This document shows, piece by piece, positions 56,207-64,000 of a stretch of 64,000 nt of DNA. Source of the stretch: Brachybacterium endophyticum (GTDB lineage: Bacteria > Actinomycetota > Actinomycetes > Actinomycetales > Dermabacteraceae); NCBI RefSeq assembly GCF_003130585.1, contig NZ_QFKX01000008.1, positions 27,745 to 91,744 on the forward strand, read 5' to 3'. Position 1 is the first letter of the stretch. Every line of letters begins with the position of its first letter. The notes beneath the pieces were generated by a model. It ran no database searches and was not told where the DNA came from. It saw only the letters and a list, made by a program, of their open reading frames with translations. The position numbers and the translations under genes are program-made.

Positions 56207-59200
56207 CTACGACTCCGGTTCGGTGATGGTCGCTACCTTCTTTCCGTCTAGCAGAACGTCGAACTTCTTGCCGGGATAGCCGTGGAAGTATCTGTTCTCA
56301 CTGGTGAACTTCCCGTCGCCGTTTGCAGAGACCGACTTCGGGAGGCTGCTCGCACCGTCCGACCACTTGCTCGATGTCTCGTACTCGTAGAAATCGAGTT
56401 GGTACGACTTGCCTGGTTCCATGTTCTCGAGGGTGAATGAGAACCACCGACAACTTCCCTGTTCGCAGCCGATCTCGCCAGAGGCACCGTTCTTGGCGCC
56501 CCACTTCACCGAGTCGCTCAGCTTCGGTGTCGGTGACTTGCTTTTCTCGTTCGCCGAGGCGGTTCCGCTCACGAGGCCTGCGCTGTTGATCGCCCGGGCG
56601 TCGACGGTGTACTTCTTCCCGCCCTCGGTGCCGAGCTCCGCGCTGCCGCCGTCGGCCCCGAGGTCCTTCCAGTCGCCGCCGTTGACGCGGTACTGGACCT
56701 TGCTGACGCCGATGCCGCCCCCGCCGTTGGCCGAGACCTTCGCGCTCACCGGGCAGGAGGTCCCGCTGCAGTCCCCGGTGCTGAGGGACAGCGCGGGCTT
56801 CGCGGGCTTCGTGTACGGGCGTACGGCCTTGGAGGGCTTGGAGATCTCGGATTCCCCGCCGCTGAAGCGGTTGTACGCCTGCACAGTGAAGGTGTAGTCG
56901 GTGCCGTTCTTCAGGCCGTCGATCTGCACCGAGTCCTTCGAGGCGTCGACCTCCTTCGAACCGCCCCCGGGCCAGCGCACGAGGTAGTGGTCCAGTGGAG
57001 TGCCGCGGCCGTCGGCCTTGTCCCAGCTCACGTTCACGCGGCCGTTGGGACCGTCACCGCTCTTCGCGTCCGGCAGCGAAGCGCTCACATTCTTGGGTGC
57101 GGCCGCCTTGGAGTATGCGGTGACGGGGTTCGACTCACCGGAGGCCCCGCCCTCTCCCACCGAGTTCGTGCCCATGTAGGTGAAGGTGTACTCGGTGTTC
57201 TGGTCGAGGCCGTCGAAGCGGCCCGAGGTGTCCTCGAAGGTCTGGGACTTCGAGCTGCCGCCGCCGTCCTTCGGGTGCGCGGTCACCGTGTACTTCGTGA
57301 CCTTCTCACCGTTCTGCTCCTTCCCGCTCATCGCGGGCCAGCTGAGGGAGACGGCGCCCCCGAGCTCGTCGTTGACGCGCTTGGCGGTGATCTTCCCCGA
57401 GGGCGCCGTGGGCTTGCCCGCGGGGTGCTCCGGGGAGGAGGACCCCGACCAGTCCGAGGGGTCGTCGGCGCGGTTCTTCGCCCGCACCCGGAAGGTGTAG
57501 TCCACGCCGTTGGTCAGGTCGTCCACCGTGGTCGAGGTCGCGCTGCCATTGACCGGGACGGTCCTGGTGGAGCCGTCCTTCCCGATCATCTGCAGGGCGT
57601 ACTCGGTGATCGCAGAGCCGCGGTTCACCGGAGCGTCCCAGCTCACCTTGAGCCGGCCGTCCCCGCGCTCGGCGTGGGGCGCGTCCGGCTTCTCGGGCTT
57701 CACGTCGGGACGGGCCTTCGCCGATGCGGCCGACGGGTCCGACGGGCCCACCTCGTTGTTCGCCCGCGCGGTGAAGGTGTACTCGGTGTCGTTCTTCAGA
57801 CCGGTGACCTTGCAGGTCGTGCTCTTGCAGGTCTGCTTCACCGAGCCGCCGCTCGCGGAGCTGACGGTGTAGTCCTCGATGGGTGCCCCGTTGTCGTCGC
57901 CCGGTTCGATCGACAGCACGACGAAGCCGTCCCCGGTCTCGGAGACCCGCGGCGCCGAGGGCTTCTCGGGCTTGCCGCGCACATCGACCGTGATCTCACC
58001 GGTGGTCCGACGGTCGGGGTCCTTGGTGGCGTCCTCGACCGTGTAGGAGACGGTGGCGACCCCGTGGAAGTCCTCCGCGGGTGCGAGCGTCACCTCGTCA
58101 CCCTTCTGGGTGGCCTCGATCCCGTCCGTCTTCGGGGACACGGAGACCAGGTGGACGGGCTTGCCCAGCGGCTTGGTGTCGTTGTCCGTGGGGCTCACCG
58201 TCTTGGTGTCCCCGGCGTCGACCCGGTAGCTGTCGTCCAGGGCCGTCGCCTTGGGCGCGTTGGATCCGGTGACGGTCCCGGTGATGGTGGTCTCGACGGG
58301 ATCGTTGGTCCCGTCGGAGACGGTCACCGGCACCTCGAAGCTCGCCCCCTTGTCCACGGACGCATCGGCCTGGGCGGTGACCATCCCTTCGCTCGTGACG
58401 TCGACCGAGACGCCGTCGGCACCGGTGGGCTCGCCGGCCTCGAAGGTCAGCGGCTTGCCCTCGGGGTCCGTGTTGGTGCGCCGCAGGTCGACGGTGCGGG
58501 CGTCTCCGCCCTGCTCGACCTCGAGGTCGCTGCCCTGGACCTCCGGCGGGGCGTCGTCCTTCGCCTGGACGTCGACGGGGATGGCGAGCATCCCCACGGC
58601 CGCGGTGTCGTCCCCGCGGGGACCGTCGGTGACCTCGACGTTGATCGTGTCCTCGCCCGAGTAGTCCTCGGCGGCGCGGTACACGAGGTGCTTGTCGTCC
58701 TTGATCAGGCTCGACCCGTCGGAGTGCTGCGCGGAGACGGTGTCCGGGTCGGTGATGACCGGCGACTGCCCGCCCGGGCGCACACGCACGAGGTCGCTAT
58801 CGCCGAGGTCGATGTTGGTCTCGGTGCCGGCCTGCACCGTGATCGGGTCGCCGACCCAGGCGGGGGCCTGCTTGGAGGTGCCGGGGACCCAGATGTACCC
58901 GCTCGCCGAGTGGTCGTCGAGGTCGGTGGCCGTGTAGCGCACCCGGAAAGGGTCCTCGCGCGGCGTGACGCGCACGATCCCCCGCTTCTCGTCCGCGATC
59001 CTCACCCCGTCGGGGTTCCCCTCGATCTCCAGGTCGAGGTCCTTCGCGCTCCCGTCGGGGTCGACGTCGTTAGACAGGGCGTCGACGTCCACGTGATCGG
59101 TGTCGGGGTCGAGGACCTCGGCGGTCGGGACGTAGTCGTCGGTCACGATGGGGGACCGCTCGGGGGCGTCCTCCTTCACGTCGAGCAGGATGGTGCCGGG

Positions 59201-62200
59201 CGTCGAGAGCGAGCCGTCGCTGACGCCGTAGGGGATCGAGTAGGTCCCCGGCTCCTCGGGCGTGACCACGTCGACCGAGGCGGCCCCCTTCGCGGAGTCC
59301 TGGATCTCCACCGCGGAGTCCTCGTCCTCCTCGCTCTCCCCGACCATGCCGCGGTCGATCGACAGCGGAGCCCCCTCGGGGTCGCTGTCGTTCTCGAGCG
59401 GGAAGATCTGCAGCTTGCGTCCGGGCTTGGCCGTCACCTCGTCGTCCTCGGAGACGGGGTACTGGTTGGTCTGGCTGCGCGCTGCGATGCCGACCTTGAC
59501 CTCGGCCGTGCCGACCGCGCCGTCGCGGTCCATGACCTGGTAGCGGAAGGTGTCGGTGCCGGTGGCGTTCTCGTCGGGCGTGTAGTCGATCCACTGGCCG
59601 GTCGCGGACGTGACCCGTCCCTTGGTGGGGGCGTCGCCGGTGAGACCGGTGAGGATGACCGAGTCGCCGTCGGGATCCACACCGCTCAGGCTGACGGGGA
59701 TCCTCACCGAGGAGCCGGCGACGGTGCGCGCGGTGAGGTTCTCGGGGGCGGGACGCTCGTTGTTGCCGTCGGCCGGGACCACGTTCATCCGCAGGCGAGC
59801 GGCCCCGGTGCGCCCGGTCTCGTCCCGTGCGGTGTACGAGACCGTCGTCTCGCCCTTGGCGTCGGGATCGGCGGTGAAGCGGACCTTGTCCTGGTAGGTC
59901 TCGAGCGTGCCGAGGCCCTCCGCCTCCTTCTCGTCGCCGAAGTCGTCGTCCAGGCTGAGGTCGGAGTCGATCGGGGAGGTGTCGTTGGCGAGCACGTCGG
60001 CCGTGACCAGGTCGCCCGCGCGCACGGTCACGTCGTCGTTGACGGCCTTGGGTTCGGCGCGCTGCGTGTCCGTCTTGACGATCATGGCCTGTAGGGACCC
60101 TTCGACCTCGCCGGCCTGGTTGGCGACGGTGTAGGAGATCGGGACGGGCCTGCCGTCGGTGGGGGCGTCCGGGCTCGCGGTGAGCTTGATCAGGTGATGG
60201 TCGAGCACACGCGCCTCGAGTCCGCTGTCCTCGGGGAGGTCGACGGAGTCGAGGACGAGCACGCCGCCGGTGGGGTCGACGTCGTTCTCCAGCGGGTCCA
60301 CCAGTGTCGAGCTGCCGGCGGTGACCATCGAGAGGTCGTCGACCGCGACGGGCAGCTCGGCCTCGCTGCTGGGCTCTGCGACGTCGACGCGGATCAGGCC
60401 GGTCGCGCTCTGCGATCCGGCGACCACGGTGTAGCGGAGGTAATAGGTGCCCTCCTGACCGCCCGTCACCGAGACCGTGCCGGCGTCGAGGTCCTTGTCG
60501 AGCTCGATCCCGTCTCCCCCGCCCTCGACGGAGACGTCGGCCAGCTCGAGGTCGTCGCCGGTGGGACTCAGGTCGTTCTCGAGGGGCTCGAGGTCCACGG
60601 TGCTGCCGGCGACGATCTGCGTGTGGTCCGCGGTCGTGATCGGCGGGAGGTCGTCGTCCGGGACCACCTCGACCTTCAGCTCGCTCGTGAACTCCTCGCC
60701 CGTGGAGTCCCGCAGCGTCAGCGAGATCGACTTCTCCCCGTCGGCGAGACCGGCGTCGGTGTAGCTGACCACACCGTCGGGTGTGGACGTCACGCTGTCC
60801 TCGCCGTCCACGCTCGCCCCTGCGAGGTAGAAGTCGTCGCCGTCGGGATCGCGGAAGTACGGGAGCACGTTGAAGCTGAAGTCACGGCCTGAGCGCACCT
60901 TCATCTTCGGGGTCTCCTCGCGGGAGAGCTCGGGCGGGGCGCTGTCGCCCTCGTCCTTGACCTTGAGCGTCACCGTCGACTCGGCGGTGCCCCCACGACC
61001 GTCGGCGACCGAGTAGACGACGTCCTTCGTCGTCCCCGGCTTCGCGTCCTCGGGGACGTCGATCTGCAGCTGGGTGCCGCCACGGATGGGGGTGACGCGA
61101 CCGAGCGGTCCCTCGTCCTTCTTCGGCGCGGCCGTGAGCACGTCGCCGTCGGGGTCCGTGTCGTTGCGCAGCACGTCGAGGACGGTGCTGGATCCCGGGC
61201 GCACCCCGAGCTCGTCGGGGTTCGCGACGGGATCGCGATTCTTCTCCTTGCGGTCGTAGTCGAGGTTCGCGACGGTGGAGGTCTTGGTCTCCTTCTCCTC
61301 CTGCTCGCGCTCGTCCTTCTTGATGTCCTGGGTCACGACCCAGTCGTCGACGAGGGTCATGTCCTCGGAGATCATCCAGGACAGACCGCTCTCCTGGTCG
61401 TTGAGGACCACGAGATCGCCGTTGACCCGCAGCTTGAGATCGTTGGCGTCGCGCGCATCGGGGATCGCTTCCGCCGTCACGGTGCCGCCGCAGGCGCGAA
61501 CATAGCGCTGCGAGCCGTTCCAGGCCCCGTAGGCGCAGCCGCCAACCTGAGCGGGAGCGGTGGGTTCGCCGTTGCCGTGGGCGGAATGCTTCTCGGTCGC
61601 TCCCGCCTTGCCCGACAGCGGCACCCGGTAGAGCGTGTCGGAGGTGGCCAGCACGACTCCGTCGGCGTCCGGCCCGGGCTGCTGGAGCTGTGCCTTCGTG
61701 GTGCTCGACGGGGAGGCCCCGAGGTCGTCGAGCGACACGCTCGTCTTGCCCTTCTCCCCTATGCGCAGGAAACGGCTCTCGGTGTCCAGGACGACAGGGC
61801 TCTCGCCGACGGTGGTGAGCTGCACGGCACCATCCGTGGTCGAGAGCCCGTCGATCGTGGCGACCTTCTCAGGCTTGGATGCGGCCGGGTCGATCGAGCG
61901 CGGGATCTTGTAGAGATCATCGCCGTCGAGCACGTACACCGTCCCCGAGTCGGTCACCGCGAGCTTCGCGTTCTCGCCCTCCACACTCAGCGTGGGCTTC
62001 TGGGCCGACGGGCTGAAGCCGGCGAGCTGGCCGGCGTCGGCCACCCAGACCTTGCCCTTCGCTCCGATCATGCCGACCCGGTCCCCGCCCAGATCGACGA
62101 CGGGGTCGACGCCGAGATTGATCGTGCCGCTGCGCTCGACGGCCGCACTGTCGACCGGGATGATTCCGCGGGGGCCGCTGACCAGGACGTTGTACCCGTC

Positions 62201-62452
62201 CTGCTGGACGTCGAGGTTCTCACCGTCGATGGACTCGCGGGCATCGAGCTCCTGCGCGTCCACGTTGACCCGGCCGAGCAGATGCTTGCCGTTGTTCAGC
62301 ACCCAGACGCCGCCGTTGTTCACGCTGACGTCGGCACTGGCGAGTCCGTCGAAGCGCACGGCGCAGATGGTGATGACGAGAGCGAGGATCGCCAGCACGG
62401 CACTGGAGATGACGGTACGACGTCGTCTCCGGTCAGCTCTCGCGAACGCCAC
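56207..62452 (-). CDS. Giant signal-anchored Ig-like/FN3 repeat protein
   Basis: 2081 residues. A basic N-terminus (ADRRRRRT) and one helix (about 13-33) orient the rest outside the cell. Residues 40-380 show propeller-like repeats (GKVWVADAGQL, GTVYVLDGDDLY). Then come about 11 Ig/cadherin-like units marked by NDxDPDGD-type sequences, five FN3-like units with a TEYTFTARA-type strand, and a distinct 100-residue C-terminal domain. That tip is encoded at about 55 percent GC against about 70 percent upstream. It starts with GTG and its promoter is at 62575-62603. It heads the operon and is the likely surface-exposed part of the system. Confidence 0.93.
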   Translation of the reverse strand: MAFARADRRRRRTVISSAVLAILALVITICAVRFDGLASADVSVNNGGVWVLNNGKHLLGRVNVDAQELDARESIDGENLDVQQDGYNVLVSGPRGIIPVDSAAVERSGTINLGVDPVVDLGGDRVGMIGAKGKVWVADAGQLAGFSPSAQKPTLSVEGENAKLAVTDSGTVYVLDGDDLYKIPRSIDPAASKPEKVATIDGLSTTDGAVQLTTVGESPVVLDTESRFLRIGEKGKTSVSLDDLGASPSSTTKAQLQQPGPDADGVVLATSDTLYRVPLSGKAGATEKHSAHGNGEPTAPAQVGGCAYGAWNGSQRYVRACGGTVTAEAIPDARDANDLKLRVNGDLVVLNDQESGLSWMISEDMTLVDDWVVTQDIKKDEREQEEKETKTSTVANLDYDRKEKNRDPVANPDELGVRPGSSTVLDVLRNDTDPDGDVLTAAPKKDEGPLGRVTPIRGGTQLQIDVPEDAKPGTTKDVVYSVADGRGGTAESTVTLKVKDEGDSAPPELSREETPKMKVRSGRDFSFNVLPYFRDPDGDDFYLAGASVDGEDSVTSTPDGVVSYTDAGLADGEKSISLTLRDSTGEEFTSELKVEVVPDDDLPPITTADHTQIVAGSTVDLEPLENDLSPTGDDLELADVSVEGGGDGIELDKDLDAGTVSVTGGQEGTYYLRYTVVAGSQSATGLIRVDVAEPSSEAELPVAVDDLSMVTAGSSTLVDPLENDVDPTGGVLVLDSVDLPEDSGLEARVLDHHLIKLTASPDAPTDGRPVPISYTVANQAGEVEGSLQAMIVKTDTQRAEPKAVNDDVTVRAGDLVTADVLANDTSPIDSDLSLDDDFGDEKEAEGLGTLETYQDKVRFTADPDAKGETTVSYTARDETGRTGAARLRMNVVPADGNNERPAPENLTARTVAGSSVRIPVSLSGVDPDGDSVILTGLTGDAPTKGRVTSATGQWIDYTPDENATGTDTFRYQVMDRDGAVGTAEVKVGIAARSQTNQYPVSEDDEVTAKPGRKLQIFPLENDSDPEGAPLSIDRGMVGESEEDEDSAVEIQDSAKGAASVDVVTPEEPGTYSIPYGVSDGSLSTPGTILLDVKEDAPERSPIVTDDYVPTAEVLDPDTDHVDVDALSNDVDPDGSAKDLDLEIEGNPDGVRIADEKRGIVRVTPREDPFRVRYTATDLDDHSASGYIWVPGTSKQAPAWVGDPITVQAGTETNIDLGDSDLVRVRPGGQSPVITDPDTVSAQHSDGSSLIKDDKHLVYRAAEDYSGEDTINVEVTDGPRGDDTAAVGMLAIPVDVQAKDDAPPEVQGSDLEVEQGGDARTVDLRRTNTDPEGKPLTFEAGEPTGADGVSVDVTSEGMVTAQADASVDKGASFEVPVTVSDGTNDPVETTITGTVTGSNAPKATALDDSYRVDAGDTKTVSPTDNDTKPLGKPVHLVSVSPKTDGIEATQKGDEVTLAPAEDFHGVATVSYTVEDATKDPDRRTTGEITVDVRGKPEKPSAPRVSETGDGFVVLSIEPGDDNGAPIEDYTVSSASGGSVKQTCKSTTCKVTGLKNDTEYTFTARANNEVGPSDPSAASAKARPDVKPEKPDAPHAERGDGRLKVSWDAPVNRGSAITEYALQMIGKDGSTRTVPVNGSATSTTVDDLTNGVDYTFRVRAKNRADDPSDWSGSSSPEHPAGKPTAPSGKITAKRVNDELGGAVSLSWPAMSGKEQNGEKVTKYTVTAHPKDGGGSSKSQTFEDTSGRFDGLDQNTEYTFTYMGTNSVGEGGASGESNPVTAYSKAAAPKNVSASLPDAKSGDGPNGRVNVSWDKADGRGTPLDHYLVRWPGGGSKEVDASKDSVQIDGLKNGTDYTFTVQAYNRFSGGESEISKPSKAVRPYTKPAKPALSLSTGDCSGTSCPVSAKVSANGGGGIGVSKVQYRVNGGDWKDLGADGGSAELGTEGGKKYTVDARAINSAGLVSGTASANEKSKSPTPKLSDSVKWGAKNGASGEIGCEQGSCRWFSFTLENMEPGKSYQLDFYEYETSSKWSDGASSLPKSVSANGDGKFTSENRYFHGYPGKKFDVLLDGKKVATITEPES

Positions 62453-62574
62453 GTGTTCGTGTCCCCTCGTGCGGCCGGGTGGCGACGCCTCCCGGTCTCT
62501 CCCAACACGCGGCGGCGGCGATCCGTCCAGCTGCGCGCAGTCACCCCTCCGCCGGTGCGGTGAAGCCCTCGCAG

Positions 62575-62603
62575 ATGCTACCGGGTGGGAGGCGAGGTTC
62601 CAA
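62575..62603 (-). promoter_or_regulatory. Promoter of the giant-gene/type VII operon
   Basis: TTGGAA (62603-62598), 17 nt, TAGCAT (62580-62575): the best sigma-A-like match in the region. It predicts a leader of about 115 nt. It lacks the WXG100 palindrome, so structural genes and substrates may be controlled separately. Confidence 0.55.
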
Positions 62604-62707
62604 TGGCGACCGGCACACGGACGTCAGGCCCAGGAGCTCCCGATCGATGGCGCCCTCTCAGGTCCCCTGGCGAGCGGCGCGCTCGGGAGTCGCGGGGGAC
62701 GGCCCCC

Positions 62708-63715
62708 TCAGACGTCCCGGTCGACGAGGCCCCGGGTGACGTCGATCAGCGCGCTGCGCGCCGGGACGTCCGGCAGGTGCTCGAGGATCTCGATGGCCTC
62801 CCGCTCCAGGGAATGGGCCATCTCGAGGGTGTCGCCCACCGCCGGATCGCGGCGCAGCAGATCGACCAGCGCGGCGAGGTCGGCGTCCTCGGTGAGGTCG
62901 CCGTCCAGACGCGAGACGATCTCGTGAGTGTGCTCATCGGGACGCTCGGCATGACGGCGACGCACCAGCAGGGTGGGCATGGTCGGGATACCCTCGCGCA
63001 GGTCGGTCCCCGGGTTCTTCCCCGAGGTGCGGGCGTCGCTGCGAAGGTCCAGCACGTCATCGGCGAGCTGGAACGCGACCCCGGCCTTCTCCCCGTAGGC
63101 GCGCATCACGGAGGCGACCTCGCTGCCGGCGCCGGAAGTGATCGCACCGAGCTCACCGGCAGCGGAGAGCAGGGACGCGGTCTTGTCGGAGAGCACCGAG
63201 AGGTAGTGGTCGAACGGGTCGTCCTCCGGACCGGGTCCGACGGTCTCGTGGAGCTGTCCCATGCACAGTCGCTCGAAGGTCCGCGCGTGCAGGGCGACGA
63301 CGTCGGGCCCCAGGCGCGAGCTCAGTCCGCTGGCACGAGCGAAGAGGAAATCACCGGTCAGGATCGCCACCGAGTTGCCCCACACCTCGTGAGCGCTCGT
63401 GGTGCCTCTGCGGGTGGGGGCGGAGTCCATGACGTCATCGTGGTAGAGCGATGCGAGATGGGTCAGCTCGACCAGGCAGGCCGCGTCCAGGACCTCTTCG
63501 CGACGCATGTCGCCCACCGCTCCGGCGAGGAGGACCATCAGAGGGCGAAGCCTCTTGCCGCCGGCCTCCAGGAGGTGACGGGCTGTCCAGTTCATCAGGG
63601 ACTCGGACACGGAGACCGCGTCGCCGAGGCGCTGTTCCACTGCGCTGAGGCAGTCGAGGATGTCCTCGGAGAGCTGCTCGTCGACGTCCGGGAAGGACGA
63701 GAGGGGAGATTCCAC
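62708..63715 (-). CDS. Polyprenyl diphosphate synthase
   Basis: Trans-prenyltransferase making the long isoprenoid tail for menaquinone, 335 residues. The first Asp-rich motif DDVMD is at 93-97 and the second is QLADDVLDLR, with GGKRLRP for diphosphate binding. The start is a GTG at 63715 with GAGAGGA upstream. Chain length cannot be read reliably from the sequence. No quinone genes are visible next to it in the window. Confidence 0.93.
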   Translation of the reverse strand: MESPLSSFPDVDEQLSEDILDCLSAVEQRLGDAVSVSESLMNWTARHLLEAGGKRLRPLMVLLAGAVGDMRREEVLDAACLVELTHLASLYHDDVMDSAPTRRGTTSAHEVWGNSVAILTGDFLFARASGLSSRLGPDVVALHARTFERLCMGQLHETVGPGPEDDPFDHYLSVLSDKTASLLSAAGELGAITSGAGSEVASVMRAYGEKAGVAFQLADDVLDLRSDARTSGKNPGTDLREGIPTMPTLLVRRRHAERPDEHTHEIVSRLDGDLTEDADLAALVDLLRRDPAVGDTLEMAHSLEREAIEILEHLPDVPARSALIDVTRGLVDRDV

Positions 63716-63775
63716 GTGTCGTCCTCTCGCGCGCGGGATCCTGGTGACGGCCCCGGCGTCCCGAGGGCCAGGTCG

Positions 63776-63781
63776 AGTCTA
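63776..63781 (-). promoter_or_regulatory. Possible -10 (TAGACT) of the prenyl synthase gene
   Basis: TAGACT on the minus strand would give a leader of about 55 nt. The -35 is unclear. The rest of 63716-63910 shows no gene. Confidence 0.35.
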
Positions 63782-63915
63782 GCGCCCGCGCCCCTGGTTC
63801 ACCCGCCTCCGGCGCCGGTCGATGGAAGACACCACATCCGCTCATCCGACCGAGCTGCGGCGAGAGCCGCACCGCGCCGGCGAGGCCTGACGCGCGACAT
63901 GACGAGGGCATGAAA

Positions 63916-64000
63916 AAAGGGGTTGTGGCTCGTCACCGCGCTCGACCACCACCACGAACCCTGGTGGCGGGAGCAGCTCGTGACGAGCCACAACCCCTTT
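63916..64000. terminator. 21-bp inverted repeat with nested hairpin at window edge
   Basis: Positions 63916-63936 are the exact reverse complement of 63980-64000 (core GGTTGTGGCTCGTCAC). The 43-nt interior holds CCACCA/TGGTGG. On the minus strand the stem ends in six T, so it fits a terminator for a gene beyond the window, possibly bidirectional. Arms may continue past 64000. Confidence 0.65.

Noticed and set aside
56987..60094. Long open frame of about 1035 codons on the plus strand opposite the giant gene
   Set aside because: Valine/glycine/arginine-rich shadow of the repeat region, no start signal or domain.

Overview
The window is high-GC (about 70 percent), densely coded DNA from an actinomycete. 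Gene content and order point to a mycolate-free member of the Micrococcales, close to Brachybacterium/Dermabacteraceae; that placement is inference from gene content, not a search result. The left part follows an order I recall from other actinomycetes, including the Mycobacterium tuberculosis Rv3282-Rv3319 interval: maf, biotin-dependent carboxylase alpha subunit, lpdA, purine nucleoside phosphorylase, pmmB, then deoA, cdd and sdhCDAB. Several genes appear leaderless, with a TANNNT box 7-8 nt before the start codon.

Region 1 (1-24.8 kb) is metabolism. It opens with a 5'-truncated DUF885 peptidase-like gene, Maf, the carboxylase and the LpdA-type flavoprotein. Much of the rest is nucleoside salvage: phosphorylase, phosphomutase, deoC, a P-loop kinase fused to a Nudix domain, deoA, cdd and a BMP-type nucleoside ABC importer. 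In between are a DHFR-like reductase, an SDR, an Nramp-like transporter coupled to a FadR-type regulator, an M20 amidohydrolase and a mannose-1-phosphate guanylyltransferase. Region 2 (24.9-36.8 kb) holds sdhCDAB, an alpha/beta hydrolase bracketed by two related palindromic elements, xthA, folD, glyA, murB, two hot-dog dehydratase-like genes, rpmG, tRNA-Met, tRNA-Thr, tRNA-Tyr and a YajQ-family gene.

Region 3 (36.9-62.5 kb, all on the minus strand) is the most interesting part. It is a type VII secretion (ESX/WXG100) locus joined to a Ser/Thr phospho-signalling cassette. In transcription order it has a 2081-residue signal-anchored protein with a propeller-like region, about 11 Ig/cadherin-like and 5 FN3-like repeats; a MoxR ATPase; a DUF58 protein; a transglutaminase-fold membrane protein without its catalytic Cys and His; a zinc-ribbon/RDD/FHA protein; a PP2C phosphatase; a long FHA protein; a transmembrane kinase; an FHA-plus-helical C-terminus protein; an EccC/EssC-type ATPase; and three WXG100 proteins around an LpqN-like protein. 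Seven junctions in the middle are 4-nt stop/start overlaps. Two WXG100 promoters share a palindrome placed exactly 22 nt upstream of a TACNGT -10 box, so they look co-regulated. No EccB, EccD, EccE or mycosin gene is in the window.

The right end carries a polyprenyl diphosphate synthase gene and a long inverted repeat that ends at the window edge.
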